Assembly: GCA_027574665.1 (NCBI GenBank)
Contig: CM050690.1
Span: 36,715,857 to 36,779,856, forward strand
Direction of reading: 5' to 3'
Source of the DNA: Rhynochetos jubatus
Lineage: Eukaryota > Chordata > Aves > Eurypygiformes > Rhynochetidae
DNA: 64,000 nt
This document shows positions 13,556 through 27,100 of the stretch, in pieces (the stretch's first letter is position 1; every line of letters begins with the position of its first letter). The notes below the pieces were generated by a model. It did no database searches and had not been told where the DNA came from. It saw only the letters and a program-made list of their open reading frames with translations. A program made the position numbers and the translations under genes.

Positions 13556-16500
13556 TTTTCTGAAGCGTTAAAAAACATTCTTCAAGGAGTCAGGAGTAAT
13601 CTGGGTTTATTTTACTACTAAATGGGAAGGCCCAGGAAGCTTCCAAAGATTCAAAGGGAGAAATGGGATGGAAAGACTAAAAACCAAGTAGTTCCATAAA
13701 CATGGAATATAATTTGCAAGGTACACAGATCTCACAAGAGAATAAAACTATACCATTGCATACATGAGCTGGATGAACAAGGACTAGGGGATAGAGATGA
13801 ATCATATCAGCAAGTTCATATCTTAAAAAACCTTTGATGACTTTTGTCAATAGCCAAAAGCAAAAAACGGCCATCAGAAAGGCTGAAAACCATATTTAAC
13901 TTGATCAGGTAAAACTGACAGCTGAAAAAAAAAAATCAAAATATTTTAGGGAGTCACAGCAGACTGAGCATATGCCTGGCATGAGATGTTCCTAAAGTGC
14001 ACCCACCCTTCTATGGTGTGAAGGTCACACTATCTAATCTATTCCTTTGAGATAGCTGTTAAAAGGAATATCACTGCCATCAAAACTGCACAAGGCTGTA
14101 TTTATCTGCATACAACCTAGATCTGTAACGCATCCCACTTGACAGCCCTGTTGAACATTTGAGACATTAACTTTTAATGAAAACATGGTTTCAGACTGCA
14201 CAACTGGTCTGATGTAGTTCTGCTTTGCAAAGAAAGTGAAGTCAGTGTCTGTCAACTTTATGTAATTGTCTAATAATTCTCTTCAAGACTGCAAGAAAAG
14301 CTCAACAATGCAATACAGCAGTACAACATAAGCTCTGGGGAAAAAAATCAAACCAAAACCCAATCATATTCAGTAAAGAGACCTATTGCCCTGAGTCAGC
14401 ACCTAAGTGACACTGGAAGTCTCTCCAGTTGTTTCATATCTCTATGGTCCAAAAGGTTTGAAATGCTCACGTGAAGCTTTTATCCTTTCACTTTTATCCT
14501 GGTATTGAAAAAGGAGTGAGGGAGATGATAGTCTCAAAGCACAGTTTAGTAAGGTACCATATTTTCCATTGTAAGCTGTCAAATCTTCCACTGTAAGCTT
14601 GTGGGACTGAGGTGGCTAGGTGCCTCTGAAAGCACTCCGTCTAAATGCTTTCTTTTAATTAAATCTTATAATGAATAATACTTCTTATGTCTTATAACTG
14701 ATTAATATTTGTTATAAAACTAGTAAGAATCTAAACTCAGGCAAATGATTCTTATTTCACTTCCAGAGTATATTGTAAATATTTTTACACAATGTGAACA
14801 GCATAAAATAGCCCATGACCTACAGTAAGTCTGAAGAATATCATTATTTCATACTAGCAAAAATAAAGTTTTACACTTTGAAATGTTGTTAATGTAATCT
14901 ATGCAAATAAAATAAAACAAAACAAAACACTAACATGATTCAGTGACTGTGTTTAACTGGTTTTCCACAAACCAGGATATATTTCCAGGCAATTGTTAGT
15001 CTTTCTTGTGATAACAGACATTCTTTTGTGGATACTTTTCCTGAGCTGCCAAAAACATTTGCCCCTTGGCAAGCGGACAGCACTGATTTTAGGCCCACAG
15101 CAGGAGCTATTCTCTCCCTCGGTTGCTTTCACTGAGAGAAGCCTTCTCAGCATTGTACTGGTGGTTTCTGCAATAGTCAGCGCATTCTTGGAAACATGCT
15201 TTAGCTCTAAATTAGGGATGAGATGCAGTAATACATTGCCTAAATTTTGCACACCTGTCAGCAGTGGCTTTTGAAGCTTTGAAAGACGATCCTCCTTCTC
15301 CATTGCCTTCCTGCACTTCAAGGTCTCCTTGAAAGTGGCAGCAACGGCACCAGGGCCAGCTACCCACCCACCCAGTTTATCTTCTTAGTGGAACACTTCT
15401 TCCTGCTCTCACATTTCCCCTAACAGTCTCCCCCAGCCAGCAATAGTGGCTGAAAACCAAAATGCCAAGTGATTTTCACACCCACACTGGATTAGCCGGG
15501 AATAGACTTCAAATTTTTTTTTCTTTTTTAATGCAGACAAAAGTGTGAAGTGGTAGTAGGTTGAGCTGGGGAAAAGAGATTCTTTCCGTAGTGGTGAAGA
15601 GCACTTTGAGATAGAAAATACTTTTTACACTTGTTTATTGCTCTTCTAATGCTGCAACACAGGATCCAGAGCTTGGTAGCATCTGATAAGTCTTAAGCGT
15701 GCTCATAATTCTTGTGATTCTGAGAAGATAGGTTACCAGGATTTCAGTGTGATTTTAAAGCATATCTCTATATTTTGGGAAGATTGCTCAGCATTTCCTC
15801 ATGACCACTTAAGCTCATCTAATCACACATCACCAGCAATTGCTAGGTCCCTGTTATCCCAAGACAAGAAAATTACAAGAAATTTTATGAAACACTCTTC
15901 TGTTAATAAGCATAGTTGCAGCCAAATTCAATTTTCTTAGGCTCCAACCCCTTGTACTTCAAGTGTGGTTTTGCAAGGTTTAGCTCTTGATTTTCTGCTG
16001 TTTCTGTGAATTACTTGATTTGACCTAAAAACATTTCAGGTTAAATTTCTTGGCAAGTCCATGCAACAATTATATTATAATGAATAAATAGATGCCTGAA
16101 TGCTGAGAAAAACCTCAAACTACTTTCTTTAAGACCTTTGGCAGGAATTCGAGGTATTCGTGGTCCTCTTTTCTTCCTCTGCTTCCATGATCACAAAAAA
16201 TACATTAAAATAGCCTATTAAAAATTGACTGTTTACAATACTGCAGGGGGAACTGATCAAATGAGGCCTTTATCCACTTAGGCTTGTCGGCACTGTTTAT
16301 TTAAAAAATGGATGTTTAAGAAAGAAAGGGAGCTTCAAAATCACATTCATCTGACAGTTTTCCTTGGACATTAGAAAGAGGAGAGCTGATAAACAGAATA
16401 ATCCTATTTCAGTCTTGTTTGGCTTAAACAAAGATCTCCTTTAACTGTGAGTGTCCTTTTGTATTCTCTGTTTCAAGTATTTCATGTCAAGTAGTTATAC

Positions 16501-19500
16501 AGATCGAACTATCTTGAGATTATTGGTCATCTTACAGCTGGTCCAATTATAATAACGATTATTTTTAACATCATTAATATAGCCTTGTTGTTGACTGCAA
16601 TTAACATTTGCTTATTTTCTGTAGAGTGCAGATCTATTTTTTTTGTACACAGGTATTATCTCCACATTTGTATCTTTGCATTTCCAGGTACATATGAACA
16701 TATGGATTATATTTTTGAGCACTCCTTTCAGCCACATACTGTTTATATGAGAAAAAGGATTTTTTATCATCATCTTCCCCATCTGTGCTTCACTTCATAT
16801 TCGACTTATTTCTAGAGAAAATAAACCAAATCTCAGAGTCAGTTTTCTATCATTTTTTGTTCTGTGAAGATGAAAACAGTTTGAGTTGGGGGGAGGGAGG
16901 GATTGACAATTCCTACTACAATTCAGAGAAGGTACTTTTCAAAAGAATTTTCATACCCCAGGTATTGGTTGCAGAGCCATATGAGCAAAGTTGTCTAGAA
17001 GTGCAACTACAAAGTGTAACGGTTTACCCTAATCTTGGCCCTAGACCTGAGGCTTTCTCCCCACGTACATAAAACTAAAATGTAATTTGCCCAAGTGAGA
17101 CTCGATGAAAATGAAAGGACTGCCGCTTTAAGAAAAATATATCATCCTTTATCACTCTGAATGGTTGCAGTACAGCTCTGCTACTTTTATGCTTCAGTTG
17201 AGCAAGTTACAGATATTAAACAGAATGGCACATCACAATAGGACATGAAATGAATTATAGCATAATGAGTGAACACATCTACTGTATTATTATACATAGT
17301 CACCTTTTATGTATTATGTAAAAGAACCCAACTTGAGAGATCTATCTCATTTTTCATTTCAAAAGAATTTTGTAGAGAACAGTTATAGTGTCAATTATTT
17401 CAGTGTCAAATAGCAGATTTTTTTGAAAGCTGTAAAGTGCAGGAGGGCCAAGCAGAGGTAAGTCCATCACCAGTCACTTGGACAGCACTGATCTTATCAC
17501 ACAGCAACTAAAAGCAGCAACAAATTTCAACCACGTTTTTGCTATCCAGCAGCATAACTGCTCTGCTTGGCATAAATGACAGTGCAGTGTCAGGACTCTG
17601 ACAGGCTACACAGAGGTCTTACCAGTGTCTTGGGAGGATCTTCACCATCCTATTTTACAGGCAGCTGCTTGCACTGTTGAGGGGGTTTTATTCAGTAAGA
17701 CTGATGTCCTGAAGAAAATAAGGCAAAGCAAAGTGGAACAAAACATTCATTTCCAGAAGAGAATACCATTTCCAGCAGTAGCTTACAAAAATAAGGTTGC
17801 CTGCAGCAAAAAGGGAGACAGGTTAAAGCTGACTGCATCTTTAAAAAGAGATGACAATGTTTCCAGATTTTGTTACAAAGGAGCATCAGATTCTTCCACC
17901 ATCAGACAGTGTCCAAGCTAATGTCTAGGCCACCCACAGACCATCCTGCACAAGTTCAAACCTATGTCCATCACAATTTACAGATATTTGTACAGAAAAT
18001 AATATTTTACCTTAATTTCTTGAATTATAATGCCTCATGTGACCTTGTGATGTTTCAGTTATTAAAAAAGCAAATTCAGACGTAACAACAGAAACTGTAT
18101 GCTATACATGGTGCCTTCAAATGAAAATGATAGCTTTTTTTTTTTTGTTGATGATAAAATATTTGGTCTATACATGTCATTCATTTGTAGCTTATCTGCA
18201 TGCAAGTGAAAGGACTATTGGATAGGTCAAACATTTAAATAGGCTAACCATTTTTATACAGCTGATAGTGGTTTAGCAACAGCAAGAAATACAGTTCTCT
18301 TCAGAGAAATAACTTCATAATCTTTTATCTACTGAAAACCAAATACATTTTAAGGATATTATAAATATTCCTTTTATCTTACCATGATAAAGAGATTTAC
18401 TGCAAACATTAACGTACCTACTCACCACACATAATTTACAACCGAGGAAGAGCTTGAAACCCTTTTATGTAAACAGTCACAGATTTTCCTATGGTTACCA
18501 AAAAGGCTGTTTAAAACTCTTTAGTAGCAAGGGACCTTGAAAAACACTGTTTCTAGCAAATCTCAACGTTTCCTTCAACTTTTGCACAATATTTACCCTG
18601 CTCACACCATTTTTGTCTCAAATCCTTACATAAGCAGTGTCTGTAATAAAAGCAAATATATTTTTACCGGTTTCATATAAAGCAGCCCTTGGAACAGAAA
18701 TGCAAATGAAGATACTGGTGTAAATTAATGGAAGCACCTTCCACCTCCTAGAGCTCATCAAGTACTTCAACCATCTCCATTCACAGAAAATGCCACATTT
18801 ACCCTAACTGACAGAATGGAAAACATACAGGGCTGCAAATATCATACAACAACCAGACTTCGATAGCTACCACCACCCGTTGTTATAACTGATGAGCAAG
18901 ACTGCACTTGAAAGAAAAAAAAAAAAGACACTTGCCCTATGTCCTCCATTCACATAACAATGTCTAGAGAAGGCTTTCAACTGCAATGCATTCTTCTCTC
19001 AGAGTTCACCCATCCAGAATTTGGGCTCAGAAAATGAGAAATGAGACTCCAGTTGTGATAATCTATTTATTACAAGGAAGTTTAGAGAGTCAGGGTAAGC
19101 TTAATATTTTAAGTTTCCAGTCTGCCTGGGAAACTGCAAGTGCCCCTGTTACATTAAGTCCTTCTAGGAGACTGGTACCTCCAAGAGTAACATCAGAGTC
19201 CACAGCAAACACCAAGTGACAGACATTATGATATCCCTCAGGGACGTACTTCATTTTATACATGATTCTGCATAATGAGACACAACATGCAAGTGTTCTG
19301 GATTCTGGAATATCTATAGATGTGTCAGGTTTTCACACTAGCCTGTCTTTTGATCTCAAATGTCCTGAAGCCATATGCTAAAAATATGTTTCTGTCTTTT
19401 ATGTAATCTTTTACTGAAAGAGTATTCTGTAGTTTATCAATGAATCCCTAAGTAAAAGATAATAGTTACACTTCCCACTTCTAATCCATAAATATCAAAG

Positions 19501-20462
19501 TGTGTCTTACAGAAACATATTTATCAACAACATTTTAATACAGGATAAAAGGTAAGTTAAAGTAACTTCATAGAAAAATTTCCATAGGTTTCAATGAAGA
19601 ACATTATCAGAACATTTGATTATGAGTCACTGTGAAACAATTGATCTGTTAAGGCCATTACAGAAAAAAGAAACATGATTTACATCAAAGTCTAACTGAA
19701 GTCACAGTTGTATGCATACGCAATGTAACAGAAAACAACATCAAACATGCTTTTAAGATCTTCTAGCTTGCCCAGAATAGGATTGTAGGAGTTCATATTA
19801 CATCTCCTAAGCCCCACGATGCCAGACCCACCAGAACCAACTGATGTGAAAATTTATTTTAACAACCAACTGTAAAACTGATTAAAAATTGGCAATTAGC
19901 TAAGAAGGACTTTTAGGCCCATGGTTTAGTGACGATCTCTAGAACCAGCAACCAGGACACAACTGTTTGTGTTCTGGTAAAGCACTAAGACCTCAGAGAG
20001 GCCCCGGAACTGCACACACAGAAGAGAAGGCAATCATCACGTCCAAAGAGGCTGCGACCTCTGAAACAACATGGGAAGACGACACAGACACACAGATAAG
20101 TATCTGATGGCTAGGGTCAACAGTCTGCAATGTTGGCAATAGCCAGCACACAAGCTCTTGTCTTGGGTTCAGCACAGCAGGGGACAAAAGCTGAACAACC
20201 CACCTCACCCAGGGTCATGCCCAGGGTGCTCTCAGGCATGAAGGGAGCTCGTCATTTCAGCAGAAACTGAGCCTTGAGTCATAAGAAAGCTTCCAGATGA
20301 AAACTTGTCTAAAATATAAATTTCAATTTAAAAAGTGAATTAGTATCTATTATCTGAGGTGTTCTGTGAAGTAAGAATAGAACACTTATCTTGAGGTACT
20401 TTTAGACGGGGGAAGGCTTTATTTGTTTTGTGAGTTTTTAACTGGCTGTAATTTAGAAGATG
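13556..20462. other. intergenic, no gene seen
   Basis: AT-rich. The only frame with moderately protein-like composition is the minus strand 14953-15321 (122 codons, unidentified). A-rich tracts occur near 13925 and 18917. No transposon recognised. Confidence 0.65.
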
Positions 20463-20889
20463 ATTGATAGAATATCCCAAGTTGGAGGGGACCCACAAGG
20501 ATCATTAAGCCCAACTCTTGACTCCACACAGTGTAACCCAAAAGTTAAACTATATATCTAACAGCATTGTCCAGAAACTTCAACACCCATAGGCTTGGGG
20601 ACATGACCACCTCCCTGGGGAGCTTGTTCCACTGCTTGACCACCCTCTCAGTGAAAAACCTTTTCCTGGTGTCCAATCTGAATTTCCCCTCACAAGCATT
20701 AAGCCATTTCCTTGCATCCTGCCATCAGACACCAGAGATCAGCACCTCCCACCCTACTCCTCCTCATGAGGAAGCTGTAAATACACGTTTTCCTCTTCTC
20801 CAAGATGAATAAACTTAGTACCCTCAGCCACCTCTTCTACGTCACACCCTCTAGTCCTTCCATCATCTTTGTTGTCTTCCTTTGGACAC
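20463..20889 (-). mobile_element. CR1 LINE 3' fragment, diverged
   Basis: Minus orientation: AATATCCCAAGTTGGAGGGG, AGGATCATTAAGCCCAACTC, then TTGTTCCACTGCTTGACCAC, ending near CCTTTGGACA. The 3' end differs from the other copies (GAGGGGACCCACAAGGATCA), which suggests a different CR1 subfamily. Confidence 0.88.
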
Positions 20890-23800
20890 AAAACCTTTCA
20901 TTTATTATGGAAAGGTTGTAAAATGAAGAAAAAGACCAACAATAGAAGGACAAACATTTCCCCACTTGGCTAGTAAACAGGGCTATGTAGCCTACACAGT
21001 GACTGAGTACCTTGAACAGTTAATCTGAAACACAAGAACATTTCTTCCTTCAAACATAAGTTGTTACAAACCAACACTGGGCTAGGGCCACATAGAGATG
21101 TAGGGTAAAAGGCAGAAAAAGGAAATATTTTTCTTTCCCTCCAACCCCCTACCTTTTGAACAAATTCAATAACATTCTTAAAGGAATTAACTCACACACT
21201 TTGTTGTTCAATTATGCCAGTTCTTACAAAAAGAAAATAAACATAATGGAAAGATTTCTACTTTTGTTGAGCTGCAAGTACAGCAAAACCCAGAAATTGC
21301 CAAGCTGCTGAGAGGCTTTGGTTGGACACAATAAGAGAGCTGTCTCAAGAAGCTGAAGGGACTACACCAAGATTTTTTCTTTTAATAGAAAGATTATCAG
21401 GAACCGATATAAAAGACAAAATTCCTTTGCTGAAAGACTCACTGATGCTACAGTTCAGAGAAAGTGCATATCTCAGATGAGGTTGCTGAGAGGAAAGCCC
21501 TTGTAAGGGCTCAAAATGCTCCCATTTTACAACCAATACAGCACACAACTGTTTTAGATGCTTTAGGGCAAAGGCAAGAATTCCTTGTCTCTCATGCCAT
21601 TACCACAGGCCTAGGAACGCCCCTAAGACTGGAAGTCCTAGAGCTCCAGGTGAAATGCAGTGGGAGGAGATCACAAGATCACGTGAGAGCAAAAGCCATA
21701 CACTACACCCCTGAAGTCAGAGTCCCTCTGTACACAGACACCTAGGACCACCAGGCAGAAAAGAATGGTGGTATGCTCCTTAAGTTTCATGTATTTCAGT
21801 GCCACCATGGTGGGTCAGTATTTCAGTGAACAAGAGAAACCTAAATGCTTCGTGATCATTTCATATCCTTCCTTCTCATGAAATATTACTGCCACAGTGT
21901 TAACAACTGGGTTGGAACAGATGATCCTCATGAGCGATTATCAAAACCTGCTCATGTGACCAAGTGCATCATGAAAAACATCTTGTAGAGAAGAAACTGG
22001 GAACACAGGTGCAGCATCAGAAACTAAAGAAATCCTTGACTTGATATAAACGTTCCTTAGCAGCAACTAAAAACAATAGTGTGTATCAATATTCTTCTCA
22101 GCACAAATTCAAAACACAGACTCATACTAGCTACTGTGAGGAAAATTAACTCTTTCCCAACTCCTACCAGCACAGTTTCTTATACCTTAGTGTATATGCT
22201 TCCCCTGCTAAGTAGCTGTCTCCCACCAGTCCAGCAAAGACTGGAATTCAGTAGTGAATAAAGGTTTTCCCTGGACTGTGCCTGTGGTTTGTCAAGTGCA
22301 CTGAATAAAGGTGCTATATAAATGTCACTAGTTATTTTAGGTGATTCCCTAAAGGAAAGCTGCTATAAATGATGTCAAGAGTAAGTGTTACCATATAGCT
22401 AGCAGTAGTCATATTACCCTTTCAGTCCCCAGAAAAGTCTTGCAGTTGTCTCCTCTCATAAACGAGTGCAAGGGTGATGAAAAGTTACACAGAAGTAACC
22501 AAGCACAGGTGCCTGTGCTCTATTATGTATTTTCAGGGTGCAGGAAAACAAAGGGTTGTTCTTGTTTTTTGATACATTGTGGGTTTTTTTGTTTGCTTGT
22601 TTGTTTTGTTTTCTTTTTTCATATGGCAGGTACAGTCAGCCTCATGACTATTTTCTGCCTAAGAAAATTCAGCCATCCCTTTGTTTCATTTCTTCTGGGT
22701 GTTCCCCTACCAATCTACTTCCTTCCAGTTAGGCCTCATTCCAAGTACCTAACTTCAATCGCAGAAGGGAGGGAAAGGAGAGAAAGAAGAAAAGAAATGT
22801 CTGATCTAAAAGGCTGGTAAAATTCAGCCTGGTGTGAGCAGGCTGCCTGAGTTTCGTATGGAACAATTTGGCTTTTAATACCATTTTCTTTTTGTGACAC
22901 TGTAAGTGAAGGGATCCTTGGCAAACCTTGTCCTCAAGCCACATCTCTCACAGCAGTGCACAGTAAGAGCCAGTTCAACTGACTATGCCAAGCTGTAATC
23001 ATCTTGCCTCTCTCCTATGCAGCCAAAATCATCTTCCCTCTCTTCCCTTACTGTTACTTTGAGCAGCTTACAGCTCTCAGTCTGCATAGCTGCAGTCTGG
23101 GATACTCCACTGAACCTAAGTGCTACGGACACAGCCAGCAGCAGGCACGGAGGAGAAGCATCTGCCTATCTCCAAGCTCAAAAAAATCCAAACACTTCGA
23201 CTTATAGAAGAAACCAGACCACCTGTCTGGGCTACTGGGAGTACAAACCCAGTGAGTCTCAGTAAGCTGGAACAAGCTACATTAGAGCTTGAATAATGTG
23301 CAGTTTTCTTTATAGCTACTGTTTTTAGATAAGCAGTGTCATAATAAATAGACCTAAGGAGAAGTGCTTATTCTGCAGCTGCAAAGCAACAATCCAAATG
23401 AGCATTTTCTTACAGCCCTTCTTTCCCACTCTCTTCAACCACCTTCCTGCTCTCCCTCCCTCACACCAAACCTTTTTCAAAATAAACATTCTTTCATTCC
23501 ATTACCATTACACATCCCTTATATATGTAGGTCAAGCACACAGGAAGGAGTGGAAGAGACCTATGGGCTACAGGCGCCAGTTCCCTGCTATCACGTGCCT
23601 TTTCATAAATGTATCATGCTCCATCTTAAAAGCAGTCTGCTTTTTTCTCGGCGGTCTCTAGGTTGGAAACCGGCTCCAGGGCCTCCCTGCTCTAACCGGA
23701 GCCTCTTTAATTCCCAGCTACACTGTTTTCCCCACTTCTTTTTCGTGCTAGCTTTATCTTTCAGTTGTAATACCTTTTGATGTTGTAACACCTTGACGAA

Positions 23801-23964
23801 TAGACATTTGAAGCATTTTTAGACAACACTTGTATTCGCTCTCAGTATGCCACCTTACTAGATTAAAAGGATGTAGGGTTTTCTTACATGACACATTCTC
23901 CATCCCTTTGATTTTCCAGTCTGACCAGTAGGCCCTTCTACCTATCAGTCCCTTTTTCAACTAA
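20890..23964. other. intergenic, no gene seen
   Basis: Slightly less AT-rich than the surroundings. No known repeat or coding exon recognised. Overlapping frames at 22440-23790 look like chance frames without conserved motifs. Confidence 0.65.
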
Positions 23965-24180
23965 GTTTTTCACCAGGTTTGTACTCACTATTCCAGGCGA
24001 GATCTCGCCAGTGTCTTGTATAATGGCAGCAACACTTCCCTATCTCTGCTGCAAATGCCTCCCCTGACACATCCTAGATCACATTTGTCTTTTTCATGGC
24101 TGTCTCACGCTGGCACAGGGAGCCCAGCCAGGACTCCTAGCTCCTTCTCCTCCTCCGTCATTTCCAGCTGATAAGCACCT
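23965..24180 (-). mobile_element. ancient CR1-like LINE fragment
   Basis: It contains TTCCAGGCGAGATCTCGCCA, GTGTCTTGTATAATGGCAGC, ACACTTCCCTATCTCTGCTG and CTTTTTCATGGCTGTCTCAC. This is the layout of the old CR1 families shared with turtles and crocodiles. It is much more diverged than the other copies. Ends are approximate. Confidence 0.65.
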
Positions 24181-27100
24181 GTGAAACTGGGTAAAGCAGA
24201 AGGGTCAGCTAGACACAGGACAGCTCCTACTGCATCTCTTTATTTAAGGCTGCTCAGAGGAAGAAAGAGGCATAAATGAGTCTGTAACAGCTGTCACAGC
24301 AGTTGTTACAGCCAGCCAAATCCTGTGAAAGCTTTCCATTCCCATTCGCTGAGCAACCCCCGAGATCAAGACCAGGCCACAAGCCACAGCATCTCTTGAG
24401 TGCTGAACACGTTTCAGGGAGGTTCTCAGTGGGGGAGGAAGGAGCGAAAAAATAGCAGCAGAGTCACACACAACCCCCAAAAAATCTAAAATTGAAGTGA
24501 TGTAGAGAAGATATTCTGATTGCTTCTTAAAAGCCTGAATGAAATGCACTAATTTGCAATGGAGGTGGGAATTTTTTTAATCAGGTGAAGACATGTGCAT
24601 AGGTAAATGGGAGGATGACATTAACGTTGCTTTGGAAAAAATACTTTCATTAAAGTATTAATATCACTGTCCACACTTAGGAGATTATACTGTAAAATGA
24701 GGGGTTTTTTTTAATAATACTGCTTCATGTGTTACTGTAAAACGAGCAGATTTTTTTGTATAATATTGATTCCTGTGTTAGAGAGGAGAAAGCCTGGTAA
24801 CCATCCTCACTTTCTCAACATCACTGTTTTTTGTAAGATAGCTAGCCATGCCACCATTAATACCACAAGAGGATTCATATATGTTTATTCTAAAATGAAT
24901 GTAAATTGAACTTCATACCTAATACCTTAAAGCCATGCTGAAACACAAGGAAGTCTATTATCTTGATACCATGTATTTTCGGATTATTTTTTTTTCTCCA
25001 CTCCAGCAGAAGACTGATAGTTTATAACACAGCGGTGCAACTGCCTTGTTTGCACACTTAAGAGTGCTTGTTAAGGGGTTAAAATGCTTGATTCCTCAGA
25101 GGTCCTTCTTGTTCTTTCCCCAACAGAAAATGTGTCCCTACATTTCAATACACCTGTGACAAATTTTTCTAAATAAAGGATACCTAGCCTTTAGATAATA
25201 CTTTTCATGCAGAAGACTTTAACACAGAACTCATGCAAATCATTTCACAACACACCAGGCAGCACAGAGGGGGGCCTGGAATCAGACGCAGAGCAGCCCG
25301 TTCCACATTGCACCTTCTGCCTGTGGTCGTGGGACCTGACTCATCCCTATGCACCATTTCTCACATCAAGCGCATCCTAAATTAAATTGCAGGAAAAAAA
25401 TCACGACAGAAAAGCTGAAAAACGTCAAGTTACCCTAAGCCGTACTGGACAGACATCCAAATGCATGAAACATATTGCCAAAAATCCATGTTGCTTTTTC
25501 TGAAGAAACACCTCTGACCGTCACATCATGCCAACTGTTTTTTTTACATCAATAGCAGTGTCTAAAACCTGGCTTTTAACAGCAGACATACCACCCATCC
25601 CCATTTGCAGCATTACTGTGGATTGTGCCACAGCACATTTGTTATAATACACTTCAAGAATAATGATAATAAAACCAAGACAATTACTCCTTCAAGCACT
25701 AGCATTGGGGTATTTTTTAAAGAACACTTTTGATTGAAAGGTAAAGATTAGCTTTAAATTCCTCCACTCCTTCATTTATTTGAATATGAAAAGAAGGTGT
25801 AATACAGATGCTTACCTTGATATGACATTAAAAGACAGTTTGGGTCAATATAATTACTGTAGAACAGCACATTTTTTTTAAAAAATGCTTAAATATTTGT
25901 ACTTACTGATTTTACCCTTCAGATGCATTTTAGCATTCTGGGGTAATCGGCTAAGTCCAAACCACAGATGCAGAAGTGAATACCAGACAGTCCCTTCTTT
26001 AATGTGTATACTATGCACACTATAACAAAGGTTAATCCCCCCCCCCAGCAAGAAAAAAACTATTCCTGCAACAACATTTTAGAATGTAACCGTGTGAGTC
26101 AGTGTGACCCCCCCCGAAGAGCTTCTTTGCACTTGATGGCAGGTTTATGGACATGTTGTAAATGTCAGAGTACACCATTTTTAATAATAAAAAAAGACAC
26201 TATAATACTGTTTCCTTGTAACCGAGACAGAAAATCATTTGCTAAGAGTAAGAACATTTATTGGTTTTGACATAAAAATTTCTTTCTGTGAGGTGGAAAC
26301 GCTGTATTCCAAATACCGGAAGAAACGTGAAATCTCAAGGGTTATGTTCAGTAACTCTTGGTTCAAAAGCAGACGTGGCAGGTGCATTATTTAAGAGCTT
26401 GTCAGAGATGATCTTCTACGGCACACTACTTCAGGATTCATCTCCTGCTATGTCTGGGAAGAGGATTCTCACGTAAATACATGGCAGATCTGGCTGGCTG
26501 CACATCAAGCCCATACTGTCCAACCCTCTTCAGTACCACTGTGGTCACTACAAAATGTTAATTCTAGAAAAGAGCTTCAGTACTGAATGCAACTACTCCT
26601 CCCACAGACCCCACGTAACAGCAGTTCTTTGGCTGAGCTCTTCAGAGCGCACTTGCTCCGAAAAATTCAAAGCGACATTTTCCTCAGTAGCCACACTTGA
26701 TGTTCTAACGCGCATTTTGTATTGCTGTATTCAGTGCAAATTTGGTGTCACAAAGATGTAGTAGATTTAATACAAATAAGAAATAGTTGCAACCCAAGCT
26801 GCTGCCTTGAATTTCCTGACTCCTGCACATACAAAAACTTGAGCATGTTTTATTTAACATTTTTTGTTTCTTTTCATTCCTTCAGAGCATAAATCCTTGA
26901 GCTAGTCACATCAGGATTTCAGCAGGGATGATCAGAAATAAACATACTAGCAGAAAAACATAAGAGGCTCAAGGGACCAAACTTTTAAAACCAAACCAAA
27001 TCAAACGAAAAAGCCCAGTCCAAACAGATTGATTGGGTCCTTTATACCTAGAGCAGTGAGCTAGATTTTCAGCTGTGTAAACTGTGGGAGCATTGTCGTC

